Assembly (NCBI GenBank): GCA_017457105.1
Contig: JAFTIA010000026.1
Span: 1 to 44,036, forward strand
Length of the DNA: 44,036 nucleotides
Direction: 5' to 3'
Source of the DNA: Lentisphaeria bacterium
GTDB taxonomy: Bacteria > Verrucomicrobiota > Lentisphaeria > Victivallales > Victivallaceae
Shown here: piece by piece, positions 1 through 8,637 of the stretch
How the letters are laid out: every line of letters begins with the position of its first letter
How positions within the stretch are numbered: position 1 is the stretch's first letter
Position numbers and translations under genes: made by a program
Notes under the pieces: generated by a model
The model's database searches: none
Seen by the model: the letters and a program-made list of their open reading frames with translations, nothing else
Told to the model about the DNA's origin: nothing

Positions 1-867
1 AGTGCCGCTCACAAAAATACACCGCATCATACTTGCAAAGCAAGTGCTTCATGTTTGCCGCAGGCAAACGCTTCATGCAGCAACGCTGCGCTTCACACGG
101 CGGAGCCGTGCTTCATTCGATCAGCGTTCACGCTGATCGAACTATTGGTTGTGATCGCCATCATCGCGATCCTCGCCGCCATGCTGCTCCCTGCTCTGAA
201 CAAAGCACGGGATCAGGCGTACAAGTCCAGCTGTCTCAACAATATGAAAACCATGGGGACCGGGGCGCAGCAGTATATTTCGGACAATAACCTGTTCCCG
301 ATTTTCGGCATCTCTTATCCGGGCGGATATGCTGCCGGATGGGCATCCTGGAAACAGCAGATCCTGAACTATACCGCTAACACAGCCGGTGTCCCGCAAA
401 CGGATACCGGTATCGGGAAAATGATGGCAACCGGCATCTTCCGCTGCCCGGTATGGAAGCCGCAAAGCATGACCAAGTATACGGTAACCTGGGAATTCAA
501 CCGTCATCTGGGCGGATACGGCTATTCTTATGCCATCAATAACAATTATGTTTCCCCCAATAATGGTAAAGTCAGTCTGGGCTATTACAATGGGACAACG
601 TGGTGGACTACCCGCCCCACAGACGTTATGAATCCGGGGGAAACGCTGATGATTGGGGAAACCTCGGACGAAGAAGCCACCTCCATTACCCAATCGACCC
701 TGATTTATGCCTCCTGGAAGCCTCTCGGGCGGCATGAAAAATACACCTCCATGCCTATTGCGTGGTGTGACGGTCACGCTTCTGTGATGAAAAATACCGA
801 ACTCAACCGCCCCCAGCCGAAAAATTACGGCTGGAGTTACTACATGTCCCTGGGCCCCCGCCAGTAA
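1..867 (+). CDS. Prepilin-type N-terminal cleavage/methylation protein (pseudopilin), 5' partial
   Basis: This is a type II secretion/type IV pilus-like pseudopilin. The prepilin signal [20 protein letters not shown] is encoded at about 122-181, followed by [13 protein letters not shown] and a mostly beta C-terminal region. Near the end is an [11 protein letters not shown] motif, the Asp-Gly-His signature seen in the large Planctomycetes/Verrucomicrobia/Lentisphaerae pseudopilin families. The frame is open from base 1, so the true start may lie outside the window. TTG at 55 is the first plausible internal start but has no ribosome binding site. The leader before the cleavage site is at least 40 residues, far longer than the usual 5-20, and is encoded by a chain of DNA hairpins. 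A strong terminator follows at 891-923. The role is inferred: prepilin peptidase substrate at the inner membrane, exact function unknown. Confidence 0.9.
   Translation, partial: SAAHKNTPHHTCKASASCLPQANASCSNAALHTAEPCFIRSAFTLIELLVVIAIIAILAAMLLPALNKARDQAYKSSCLNNMKTMGTGAQQYISDNNLFPIFGISYPGGYAAGWASWKQQILNYTANTAGVPQTDTGIGKMMATGIFRCPVWKPQSMTKYTVTWEFNRHLGGYGYSYAINNNYVSPNNGKVSLGYYNGTTWWTTRPTDVMNPGETLMIGETSDEEATSITQSTLIYASWKPLGRHEKYTSMPIAWCDGHASVMKNTELNRPQPKNYGWSYYMSLGPRQ
31..141 (+). repeat. Hairpin array 1 (five short palindromes joined by CTTCA spacers)
   Basis: Five perfect inverted repeats follow one another: 31-45 (arms ACTTGC, loop AAA), 53-69 (arms GTTTGCC, loop GCA), 77-89 (arms GCAGC, loop AAC), 96-110 (arms CACGGC, loop GGA) and 116-141 (11-bp arms TTCGATCAGCG, loop TTCA). 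Successive hairpins are separated by GCTTCATG, GCTTCATG, GCTTCA or CTTCA. The whole array is an open reading frame fused to the pseudopilin. Arms differ from unit to unit but spacers stay constant, so this is a modular array and not a simple tandem repeat. Confidence 0.9.
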
Positions 868-890
868 AAAACACGCCAAAGGCACTTCTG

Positions 891-923
891 ACGGCAGAGA
901 ATCGACTCTCTGCCGTTTTTTTT
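891..923 (+). terminator. Rho-independent terminator after pseudopilin 1
   Basis: Perfect 10-bp stem ACGGCAGAGA / TCTCTGCCGT with a 6-nt loop, followed by a run of eight T residues (916-923). It lies 24 nt after the pseudopilin stop codon. Confidence 0.9.
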
Positions 924-1023
924 CCTGCGCAGAGGCAGAGTTTCATGCCCACAGCGGGGGCATGGAAGTAGGGACTTCTACGGACGAATACAGACGAATA
1001 CGGACTTTGGCACAAGGAATAGC

Positions 1024-2472
1024 TTATTCGTTCAAAGCCGCCTTTGCCTCGGCATCCGGCAGAGCCTGCACATCCCGCAACTGCCGCTCCAGAGCCCGGG
1101 ATCTTGTCCCGATCTTGTCCACATGGTTGACCACTGCCTGCAAACTCTTTCTTGTGGCATCCATTTCATCGCCGAATTTGGCAAATTCCGTCTTTACTGC
1201 GCCCAGAATGTTCCAGACTTCATTGGAGCGTTTCTCAATGGCAAGGGTTTTGAAGCCCATCTGCAACGCATTCAAAAATGCCACCAGATTGGAGGGGCCC
1301 ACCACAGAAATTTTAAAATCGTTCTGCAACTGCTCAAACAATCCCGGCAGACGCAGGATCTCCGCATAGATCCCTTCGCTGGGGACAAACATCATCCCGA
1401 AAGGCGTTGTCCGGGGGGGATAGATGTATTTATCGTGAATATCCGATGCACACTTTTTCACGGTACGGGCAAAACTCTCCTGCGCCTTTTTCACCTCCGG
1501 CGACATGCGGGGGAACGCTTCATAACACTCCTGAAGCCGCTGATAATCTTCCACCGGGAACTTGCTGTCAATAGGCAGATACACCGGTTCATCCCCCATT
1601 TTCCCCGGCATCTTCACGGCAAACTCCACCACTTCCGAACTCCCCGGTGCCGTGGAGATATTTGCCGCATACTGGTCCGGAGCCAAGTACTGCTCCAATA
1701 TGCCGGAAAGCTGGATCTCTCCCAGATTCCCGCGGGTCTTGACATTGGTCAGAACCTTTTTCAAATCCCCCACCCCGGCGGCAAGGCTCTGCATTTCCCC
1801 AAGCCCTTTATGGACCTGTTCCAGACGCTCACTGATCAATTTGAAAGATTCATTAAAGTGTTTCTCCATGGAACTCTGCAGTTTTTCATCCACGGTCTTT
1901 TTCATCTGTTCCAGTTTTTCCGCACTTTCCTGCTGAATATCTTTCAACCGGGCATCCACCGCATCCCGGGTGGATTCCAGACGGTTCTGAACCCCTTCCT
2001 GAAAGCGGTTTTGGAACTCCTGCTGTTCCTGCCGGTTGTTCCGGTTCTCCTCCTGCAAAGACTCCCGTAAGCGTGTGATATTTTCTTCCAGCGAAGATGC
2101 CAGACGGGAAAGTTTTTCATCACTGCGGTCGCCGTAATTCTGCAACCCTTCATTCAGTTGTCTGGCGGAATCCTTCTCCGCCTGCCGTACCGCATCCCGG
2201 AAATCCTGCAGAAATTTCATAAAATCCGTAAAAGCATTGCGGACCTGCTCACTCTGCAAGGCAAAGTTACGGCTGCTCTCCTCCCGGCTGGAGGAAAATG
2301 CAGACTGCAATTCCTCCCGGTTCCGGCGGAATTGACCATCCACCGCCTCCGTGATCTTCTGCAAATCTTCCGCCGTATCCGCATCCCTTTTCCGGCAGTC
2401 CGCTTTCCGCAAAATCACCACATAACCTGCCAGTAAAAGGACCTGCAGTCCCAAAATCACCCACAAAATCAT
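1024..2472 (-). CDS. rmuC: DNA recombination protein RmuC homologue
   Basis: A 482-residue protein with the RmuC architecture. It starts with an N-terminal membrane anchor (residues about 2-20), then a long charged coiled coil (about 30-225). The C-terminal nuclease-like RmuC domain carries TRGNLGEIQLSGILEQYL, YLPIDSKFPVEDY, MMFVPSEGIYAEIL and VGPSNLVAFLNALQMGF. RmuC limits inversions at short inverted repeats in E. coli, which is notable in a genome carrying hairpin arrays, though any link is speculation. The ATG has GGGAG about 8 nt upstream. The gene lies 28 nt downstream of the MFS transporter on the same strand, so co-transcription is likely. Confidence 0.95.
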   Translation of the reverse strand: MILWVILGLQVLLLAGYVVILRKADCRKRDADTAEDLQKITEAVDGQFRRNREELQSAFSSSREESSRNFALQSEQVRNAFTDFMKFLQDFRDAVRQAEKDSARQLNEGLQNYGDRSDEKLSRLASSLEENITRLRESLQEENRNNRQEQQEFQNRFQEGVQNRLESTRDAVDARLKDIQQESAEKLEQMKKTVDEKLQSSMEKHFNESFKLISERLEQVHKGLGEMQSLAAGVGDLKKVLTNVKTRGNLGEIQLSGILEQYLAPDQYAANISTAPGSSEVVEFAVKMPGKMGDEPVYLPIDSKFPVEDYQRLQECYEAFPRMSPEVKKAQESFARTVKKCASDIHDKYIYPPRTTPFGMMFVPSEGIYAEILRLPGLFEQLQNDFKISVVGPSNLVAFLNALQMGFKTLAIEKRSNEVWNILGAVKTEFAKFGDEMDATRKSLQAVVNHVDKIGTRSRALERQLRDVQALPDAEAKAALNE

Positions 2473-2500
2473 ATTCTATTCTCCCTTGTTTCCGGAAAAC

Positions 2501-3739
2501 CTACCGGGCTCCCGCAAGTTTTTTTGCCGCTTTCTCCACACGGATGACCGGCGTGATATAAACCGGGATCAGCAGCAGAAACAGTACCGCTCCCGTATAA
2601 AATACACCGTTTACCGAAAAATACATCATCGACCACCCGGCAAACAATGCAGACAACATCCCGCCAATGCACAGAAAACATGTACTGAACCCGAATGCCG
2701 CCCCCCGCTGTTCCTGGGGAGTTACCGAAGACATCAATTTCAGCAGTACCGGCTGCATCCCCCCGCAGACAAAGTACGCCAGAGTCCGGTAAATACAGAA
2801 ACTCCAAACGCCGGAACTCCATCCCTGCAAAGCCACCATTCCCCCGGCAATCGCCAGCATGGGCGGGAAAAGTTTGTGCGGCGCAACCTTGTCCGCCAGA
2901 TACCCGATAACAGCACCGGAAAGGATCGCCCCCACCGAAACCATGGCACTGACGATCCCCGTCCAGTACGCCGCCCCTTCCGGAGAGGTCATAGCCTCCA
3001 CCTTCAACGCCACAAAGGGACTTTCAAAATACCGGCTGATCCCCAGCAGAAAAAGCAGAAAAAGCGTTCCCCACACAGGGAGGGAAAACCGGGGAACCCA
3101 CCGGAAAAAACCGCTTTTCACCGCCGTTTTCGCCACCGTTTCCCTGATTTTATGCACCACCTTGTCCCGGGTGGGCAGAATGGCAAACCCCGCCGCAAAA
3201 TAGGCGATCCCGCATACCCAGAACGCCGCCAGATAGTCAAAATAGTGGATGATCAACCCGCCAAGCACATTCCCCAGCATGGCGCCGCCCCAGTAAGCCG
3301 TGGTCAGCATCCCCAGCGCAAAGCCCTGCTTATTGTCCGGCACCGTCCGGCCGACCATCGCCTGGGATGCCGCCGTGGTCCCGGCACATGCCGCCGTAAG
3401 AAAACGGAGAATGATCAGAAGCCATACATTGGAAACATAGCCCATCAGGGGAAAGAGGAACGCCGTCAGAAAGGTTCCCCGCAACAGCATGAGTTTCAAG
3501 CCGAACCGGTCCCCCAGCATCCCGTTCAGCGGCGTAAAAATGGCATAAGCCCCCGAGCCGAACACATTGAACATGGCGATATAAAAAGCCAGATCGTTCT
3601 CATCGGTGATCCCCAGTTCCGTTTTCATATACAGGGGAATAAAGGGAACCATGGCACTGAAGCCGGACATGATCAGGAGCTGCGAAAACCACAGCATCCC
3701 CAAATTGACTTTCCATTGAGATGAATTGTATTCCGGCAC
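2501..3739 (-). CDS. MFS transporter (MdtG/TetA-like efflux type)
   Basis: About 412 residues with some 12 hydrophobic segments, typical of the major facilitator superfamily drug/H+ antiporter group. The loop 2-3 motif appears as NGMLGDRFGLKLMLLRG, matching the family GxLaDrxGrkxxl pattern. The start WKVNLGMLWFSQLLIMSGFSAMVPFIPLYM resembles MdtG-like exporters. I chose GTG at 3739 because AAGAGG lies about 8 nt upstream; the open frame continues to an ATG at 3817 that has no good binding site. The substrate cannot be told from sequence. It precedes rmuC in a probable two-gene operon and is divergent from the SGNH hydrolase gene. Confidence 0.88.
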   Translation of the reverse strand: MPEYNSSQWKVNLGMLWFSQLLIMSGFSAMVPFIPLYMKTELGITDENDLAFYIAMFNVFGSGAYAIFTPLNGMLGDRFGLKLMLLRGTFLTAFLFPLMGYVSNVWLLIILRFLTAACAGTTAASQAMVGRTVPDNKQGFALGMLTTAYWGGAMLGNVLGGLIIHYFDYLAAFWVCGIAYFAAGFAILPTRDKVVHKIRETVAKTAVKSGFFRWVPRFSLPVWGTLFLLFLLGISRYFESPFVALKVEAMTSPEGAAYWTGIVSAMVSVGAILSGAVIGYLADKVAPHKLFPPMLAIAGGMVALQGWSSGVWSFCIYRTLAYFVCGGMQPVLLKLMSSVTPQEQRGAAFGFSTCFLCIGGMLSALFAGWSMMYFSVNGVFYTGAVLFLLLIPVYITPVIRVEKAAKKLAGAR

Positions 3740-3920
3740 GGCATGACCTCTTGCATTGATTTTGAACAGAATAATATACTGCAAAGGCAGACTTTTTTCA
3801 AAGGCGATCCGCAACATCGTCGAGAAATATCGCTATATTTTCTTTTTCAATACTTTCAATTTCCATATTCCGGTAATATATTACAAAAAAATCCATCACC
3901 TTTACCCACGGGAGGCAACA

Positions 3921-6014
3921 GTGAAAGCACTTCTCCATCTTCTTTTTCTGGCAGTTTTGACCGGTTTGGCATCTGGTACAGAACCGGTCATCCGGGATCC
4001 CCGTACCAATGATTTGAAAATCGCCGTCATCGGCAGTTCCACGGTTTGGGGCTCCGGCCTGCTGGATGAAAAGTCCATGGCGGGCGTTCTGGATGACTGC
4101 CTGCGGGACCGCTGGAGCAAAACCATTTACCCGGAAGATATGCAGTTCAGCCAAAAACCTGTCACCGTCCGGAACCGGAAATTTTTCCGGGGAGATGCCG
4201 CCAAAATCACCGGCAAAGGCGCATGGGCGGAATTTGATTTTTCGGGGGATCAGCTGGTGATCACGCAAGCCATCGCCAGAACCCGTGCTTACGGCGAAAT
4301 CACCGTTTTTGCAGACGGCAAAGTTCTGGGGAAATTCGACAACAGAAACAATACCCTCGGGCAGGAGGAAAAAACCTTTTCCGGCAACGGCAAAGCCACG
4401 ATCTTCCCCCTGGGGCGGGCATTTACTTACGGTCACCGCGTCACGGTCAACGGGCAATCCGTGAAAGTCAAACTTTATGACCTCAATTATGTCAGTGGCC
4501 CGGTTTACAAAAAATTTCCCGGCTATGATGCCGTGATCGTCCGGGGCCATGACGGAAAAAAAGTGGTCCATCATCTTTACTTCTTTACGCCGCCCAGGGG
4601 GAAGATCCATGTTTCTTACTCCTACGGAGAAACCATTGCCTACACCGCATGTACCGTCGGCGGCAGTGCGGAAGATGAAAATAAATTGGAAAGCACCTAC
4701 GGTGTCGGCAATGTTCCCCACGACCTTGCCAACCCCACCCAGTTCAGTAGCGGACTGGACTTCCGGAGTTCCAATGCCCGGGCAGTCAAAGTATTCCGGT
4801 TCCCCCATGCGGCAAAACGCAGGATCCGGCTGGAAATCACCGGCGGCAACGATCCGTATCTTATGCTGGATTTTGTGACAGACCGGAACCATCAGCTGAT
4901 GAATGCCGGGATCGGCGGCTTTACGGCGTTACGGTTCCTGACGGACAAAAACCACCGTACCGTGGAAGATGTATTGAAAGTCTTTGTCCCCGATGCAGCG
5001 TACATCATTCTGGGCGGCAATGATGACTGGAGCGAAATGGAACGCCTGACTTCTCACGACCAAACCGGCCTGACAGAAAAACAAGTCAGAGAACTCCGCT
5101 CCATGTTTTACAGCAAAATCGAAGAACAGCCCGACGGCACCTTTACCGCCACCCGCAAGACCGGGATCATCAAAAAAATCACCGCCACCAGCCTGACTTC
5201 AGAACATTTGACAGGAACTGCCGCCAAACCGGGACATTATCTGCGGATCGGTAACTATTACGGGGACAATCTCTCCACTGCCGTCCGCAGGATCAAAACT
5301 GTGGACAGCCAAAAGGGCATCATCACATGGCAGGAACCGCTGGATCCGGCTGCCATGGTAGGCATCGACCAAATAACAGACCTGCAAGGCGCAGAATTCA
5401 CCATCCGCACACTGGCGGGCTACAAAAACAACATCCGGGGCATGATCGACCGTCTGCGGAAAGCCAATCCGGATATGCGGATCATTCTCCTCAATACCTA
5501 CACCCCCAACTATTTCATGCGGGGCGTGTGGGCGTATGCGGAGGCGTTGGAAGATGTGGCTTCGGAATACAAGGGCGTACTCCAGGCGGATGCCAGTCCC
5601 GCCGTTCACAAGTGGATCCCCACCCAGTTTGCCGGAGCCCGGCGTATTGTTAAGATCCTGTCCACCGGGGCGGCAGAATACGAACTGCCTTACAAGCGGC
5701 ATTGGCAGGGCTTTCAAGTCTTTGTCAACGGAAAAGATGTTTACGGCAAGGATGCCCGGGTGGAATCCGGCTGGTTCTATCCCCCCCAATTTGTCCGCGG
5801 GAAATGGCTCACAGGGCGCACCGGCAATCTGGTACAGCAGAATATGAAACTGGTCTTTACCCGGAATATCCCGCCGGCGGGAACGGAAATCAAAGTTGTT
5901 TTTGCCCGGAATGTATGGAGCAGCGATTATGCCCACCCCTCCCCGGAGGGCTGCCGCATCATCGGCGAAGTTGGCTTTGACGCGTTGAATCAGGTCATGG
6001 GTGTCCGGAAATAA
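3921..6014 (+). CDS. Secreted SGNH/GDSL-type hydrolase
   Basis: Starts with GTG at 3921, preceded by GGGAGG; the longer frame to 3756 lacks such a site. The 697-residue product has a signal peptide (LLHLLFLAVLTGLASG). The four SGNH blocks are visible: IAVIGSSTVWGSG (residues about 34-45, Ser nucleophile in GSS instead of GDS), NAGIGGFTALRF (block II Gly), ILGGNDDW (about 362-369, block III Asn) and SDYAHPSPEG (about 666-675, block V Asp-x-x-His). Large beta-rich stretches lie between blocks I and II and between III and V. The family includes esterases that deacetylate polysaccharides, and that role would fit the carbohydrate-active neighbours, but the substrate is unknown. It converges on the M16 peptidase with a 22-nt gap. 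Confidence 0.85.
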   Translation: MKALLHLLFLAVLTGLASGTEPVIRDPRTNDLKIAVIGSSTVWGSGLLDEKSMAGVLDDCLRDRWSKTIYPEDMQFSQKPVTVRNRKFFRGDAAKITGKGAWAEFDFSGDQLVITQAIARTRAYGEITVFADGKVLGKFDNRNNTLGQEEKTFSGNGKATIFPLGRAFTYGHRVTVNGQSVKVKLYDLNYVSGPVYKKFPGYDAVIVRGHDGKKVVHHLYFFTPPRGKIHVSYSYGETIAYTACTVGGSAEDENKLESTYGVGNVPHDLANPTQFSSGLDFRSSNARAVKVFRFPHAAKRRIRLEITGGNDPYLMLDFVTDRNHQLMNAGIGGFTALRFLTDKNHRTVEDVLKVFVPDAAYIILGGNDDWSEMERLTSHDQTGLTEKQVRELRSMFYSKIEEQPDGTFTATRKTGIIKKITATSLTSEHLTGTAAKPGHYLRIGNYYGDNLSTAVRRIKTVDSQKGIITWQEPLDPAAMVGIDQITDLQGAEFTIRTLAGYKNNIRGMIDRLRKANPDMRIILLNTYTPNYFMRGVWAYAEALEDVASEYKGVLQADASPAVHKWIPTQFAGARRIVKILSTGAAEYELPYKRHWQGFQVFVNGKDVYGKDARVESGWFYPPQFVRGKWLTGRTGNLVQQNMKLVFTRNIPPAGTEIKVVFARNVWSSDYAHPSPEGCRIIGEVGFDALNQVMGVRK

Positions 6015-6036
6015 ACCTCCGGAACATCTCAACGGC

Positions 6037-8553
6037 TCACTTCGCTTTTCCCAGATTTCCCGCACGGGCGATTTGCAGTTTGGCTCCGGAGAACCGGCGT
6101 TTGATCACCGCATTCAACTCTTTAAGGGTCAACTCCTGCAAACGCTCACGGGTGCGGCGGATATCTTCGATGCCGCGCCCGTAGTAGAGGCTCAACGCCG
6201 CATCCATCAAACTCTCTTCCGGCTGCGCCCAAATACGGTCCAGCGCAAAAAGTTCATTATTGCGCGCTTCTTCAAATTCCGCAGCAGTCAATCCATTTTC
6301 CATCAGATCACAAAAAACCTGCCGGAGCAGTTCTTCCACCTGATCCCCCGTTTCCGGCGCAGTGGATGCGTGGAAAATCGCCTCCCCGGGATGGAATCCG
6401 GAACGGAGCGCCATCCCCGTGGCGTACGCCAGAGCGTGCTGTTCCCGGATCACTTTATACAGACGCCCCGTAATGCCGTTCAGAGAATCACACAACACCT
6501 GAAATGCCGGATAATCCCGGTCATCCAGACATTCCGGCGCAAACATCCCCATGGACACCACCTGCTGTTCCCGGTCAAGTGCGATCTCCCGGCGGCCTTC
6601 CGCCGCCACACTCCGGGGCCGTGCCGGGAAAACCGCATCCCCATCATATAAAGGCAGGGCACTTTGCAGCAAATCCATCGCCTGAAGAGCCTCATTTTCC
6701 CGCAAATCGCCGCCGAATGCAAAGACCGTCCGGTCACGCATCCACAAACGGCGGTAGAAATTCCGGGCATCATCCACCGTCAGGGACGGCAAAGTTCTGG
6801 AGAAATACACATTGTTGGCGTAAGGGTGGCTGCCATACAGCATTTCCCGGACAGCGGAACGGGAAGCGTATGCCGGTTTCTGCGCTTTGGCGGCATCTTC
6901 CGCCAGCCTGGCACGGCGTTCCCGCTCAAAGACCCGGTCCGGAAAATCCGGTGCGGCAAGGATCTCCGCAAGGAAGCCCGCAAACTTCTGAAATTTCGCC
7001 TTCGGCGCATTGGCCCGGATGGCAAAAGAGTTGGCGGAGGCCGCAATGGTCAGATCCGCCCCCAGCGCATCCAGTTTTTCAGCAATGGCATCCTCGCTCC
7101 ATTTTCCGCTTCCGGCAGTCAGGAGTTCCGCACAAATGGCGTTCACACCGGCTTTGTCAGACGGGGTGAAAAAGTGCCCGCCGGGAAGCAGAATGGTCAT
7201 ATCACAAATGGGCAGCTCCCGGTTCGGCAGGTAAACGGCACCGCTTTTCAACAGTTTTGCCCCGCAAGCCCCGCGTGTTTCCGGTGCTTTTTTCCGGCGG
7301 ACAGTGCGTTCCGGAACCTGCACCGCAAGACAGAAGTGTTCCGGATCCAGCATGGTCTGGAACGCTTCATTGATTTCGCCGCAGGTCAATTGGTCCACCC
7401 GGTCCATATACGCATCAAAGGCTTCCGGCGCATTACCGGAAAGGACACACCCTGCCACCGTCCCGGCGATCCCCGCATTGGTCCGCAGATCCCGCAGGGT
7501 TTCCATTTTATGCTGCAGTTTCTCCCGGTTGACTTCGGCAGGTTTGACACCGTTTTTCCGGATTTTTGCCAATTCCAGCAGAAGAGCTTTGGAAAGTTTA
7601 TCGATCTTGCCCGGTTCCGCCGCCGCCGAAACAAAAAGCATGGATTCCATGGCAGTTTCCAGAACGGAACTGTCCAGATCCACCGCCAGTTCCCGCTCGA
7701 ACTGCAGCGTGCGGACAAGATGCGCCGCATCCCCAGCCCCCAAAAGCCCCGATGCCACCTCATAAGGAGCAGTAGCACTGCCGGATACTCCGGGAATGCG
7801 CACCGCCAGCATCAGTCGCGCCAACGGATCTTTGACGGCGATCTCCGCTTTCCTCAAGGCAAACTGGGGCGGTTCCTGCGGCACGGCGATTTCCGCCAGT
7901 CCGCTCCGGGCCCAATCCCCCAGATATTGATTCAAGGTATCTGCCGCCGCTGAACTCTCCACAGCACCGGCAATCACAAAAAAGACCCGCCCGGGCGTGT
8001 AACGGGCGGCATGATAGTTTTTTGCCATATCCGCCGTCACCTGCGCCACCAGTTCAGGATAGCCGATAATAGGGTGGCGCAATGCGTGCTGACGGAAAAG
8101 CATCTGACGGCAGAGTTCCCCCACCCGGCGGGAGGGATTGTCAAACCCCATGGCAGACTCCCGCAAAATCACATCCCGTTCCGCCGCAAAGCGTTCCTCC
8201 GGAAATTCCGGATAACGGATCATGCGCGAAAGAATGGCAAGCCCCTGCTGCACATTTTTGCCGGGAAGTTCCACATAATACACAGTCCTGTCAAAACTGG
8301 TGTAAGCATTGGCGTCGCCGCCCAGACGCCCCAATTCGTCCCCAGCAGAGGTCCCCGGAAAGTCTTTACATCCCTGAAAAAGCATGTGTTCCACAAAATG
8401 GGAAAGGCCGTATCCCAGATACTGCCCTTCATCAATGCTCCCGGTACGCACACAGCCAAAAATCTCGGCGGAAGGCTGTTCCGGCCGTTCCACCACATAG
8501 ACTTCTATACCGTTATCCAGAATCAGCAGTTTGGGATCAGCAAAATATTTCAT
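6037..8553 (-). CDS. M16 family zinc metallopeptidase (insulinase/pitrilysin-like)
   Basis: An 838-residue protein with two M16 halves. The N-terminal half holds the inverted zinc motif HFVEH (residues 52-56), with a downstream Glu in ERDVILRES about 76 residues later, the expected spacing for the third ligand. The C-terminal half (from about 430, VYLPNRELPICDMTILLPGG) is the inactive M16_C-type partner lacking HxxEH, as usual. No signal peptide is seen, so it is probably cytoplasmic, clearing peptides, though periplasmic relatives exist. An extended -10 promoter lies upstream at 8595-8622. The ATG has a modest GGAAA binding site. Confidence 0.93.
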   Translation of the reverse strand: MKYFADPKLLILDNGIEVYVVERPEQPSAEIFGCVRTGSIDEGQYLGYGLSHFVEHMLFQGCKDFPGTSAGDELGRLGGDANAYTSFDRTVYYVELPGKNVQQGLAILSRMIRYPEFPEERFAAERDVILRESAMGFDNPSRRVGELCRQMLFRQHALRHPIIGYPELVAQVTADMAKNYHAARYTPGRVFFVIAGAVESSAAADTLNQYLGDWARSGLAEIAVPQEPPQFALRKAEIAVKDPLARLMLAVRIPGVSGSATAPYEVASGLLGAGDAAHLVRTLQFERELAVDLDSSVLETAMESMLFVSAAAEPGKIDKLSKALLLELAKIRKNGVKPAEVNREKLQHKMETLRDLRTNAGIAGTVAGCVLSGNAPEAFDAYMDRVDQLTCGEINEAFQTMLDPEHFCLAVQVPERTVRRKKAPETRGACGAKLLKSGAVYLPNRELPICDMTILLPGGHFFTPSDKAGVNAICAELLTAGSGKWSEDAIAEKLDALGADLTIAASANSFAIRANAPKAKFQKFAGFLAEILAAPDFPDRVFERERRARLAEDAAKAQKPAYASRSAVREMLYGSHPYANNVYFSRTLPSLTVDDARNFYRRLWMRDRTVFAFGGDLRENEALQAMDLLQSALPLYDGDAVFPARPRSVAAEGRREIALDREQQVVSMGMFAPECLDDRDYPAFQVLCDSLNGITGRLYKVIREQHALAYATGMALRSGFHPGEAIFHASTAPETGDQVEELLRQVFCDLMENGLTAAEFEEARNNELFALDRIWAQPEESLMDAALSLYYGRGIEDIRRTRERLQELTLKELNAVIKRRFSGAKLQIARAGNLGKAK

Positions 8554-8594
8554 GTTTTTCCATTTCCGTTTCGGGGTCCAAAATAACAGCGTAA

Positions 8595-8622
8595 ACTATA
8601 GCACGCAAAGGGGGATTTTCAA
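8595..8622 (-). promoter_or_regulatory. Sigma-70-type promoter for the M16 peptidase gene
   Basis: On the minus strand: TTGAAA (8617-8622), 16-nt spacer, TATAGT (8595-8600) preceded by TGC, giving an extended -10. It is 42 nt from the start codon. Confidence 0.7.
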
Positions 8623-8637
8623 GGTCAGAAAAGAGGG

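Noticed and set aside
31-141. CRISPR or attC integron cassette explanation for the hairpin arrays
   Set aside because: Hairpins are 13-26 nt with constant 5-8-nt linkers. There are no 30-nt spacers, no RYYYAAC/GTTRRRY boxes and no integron integrase.
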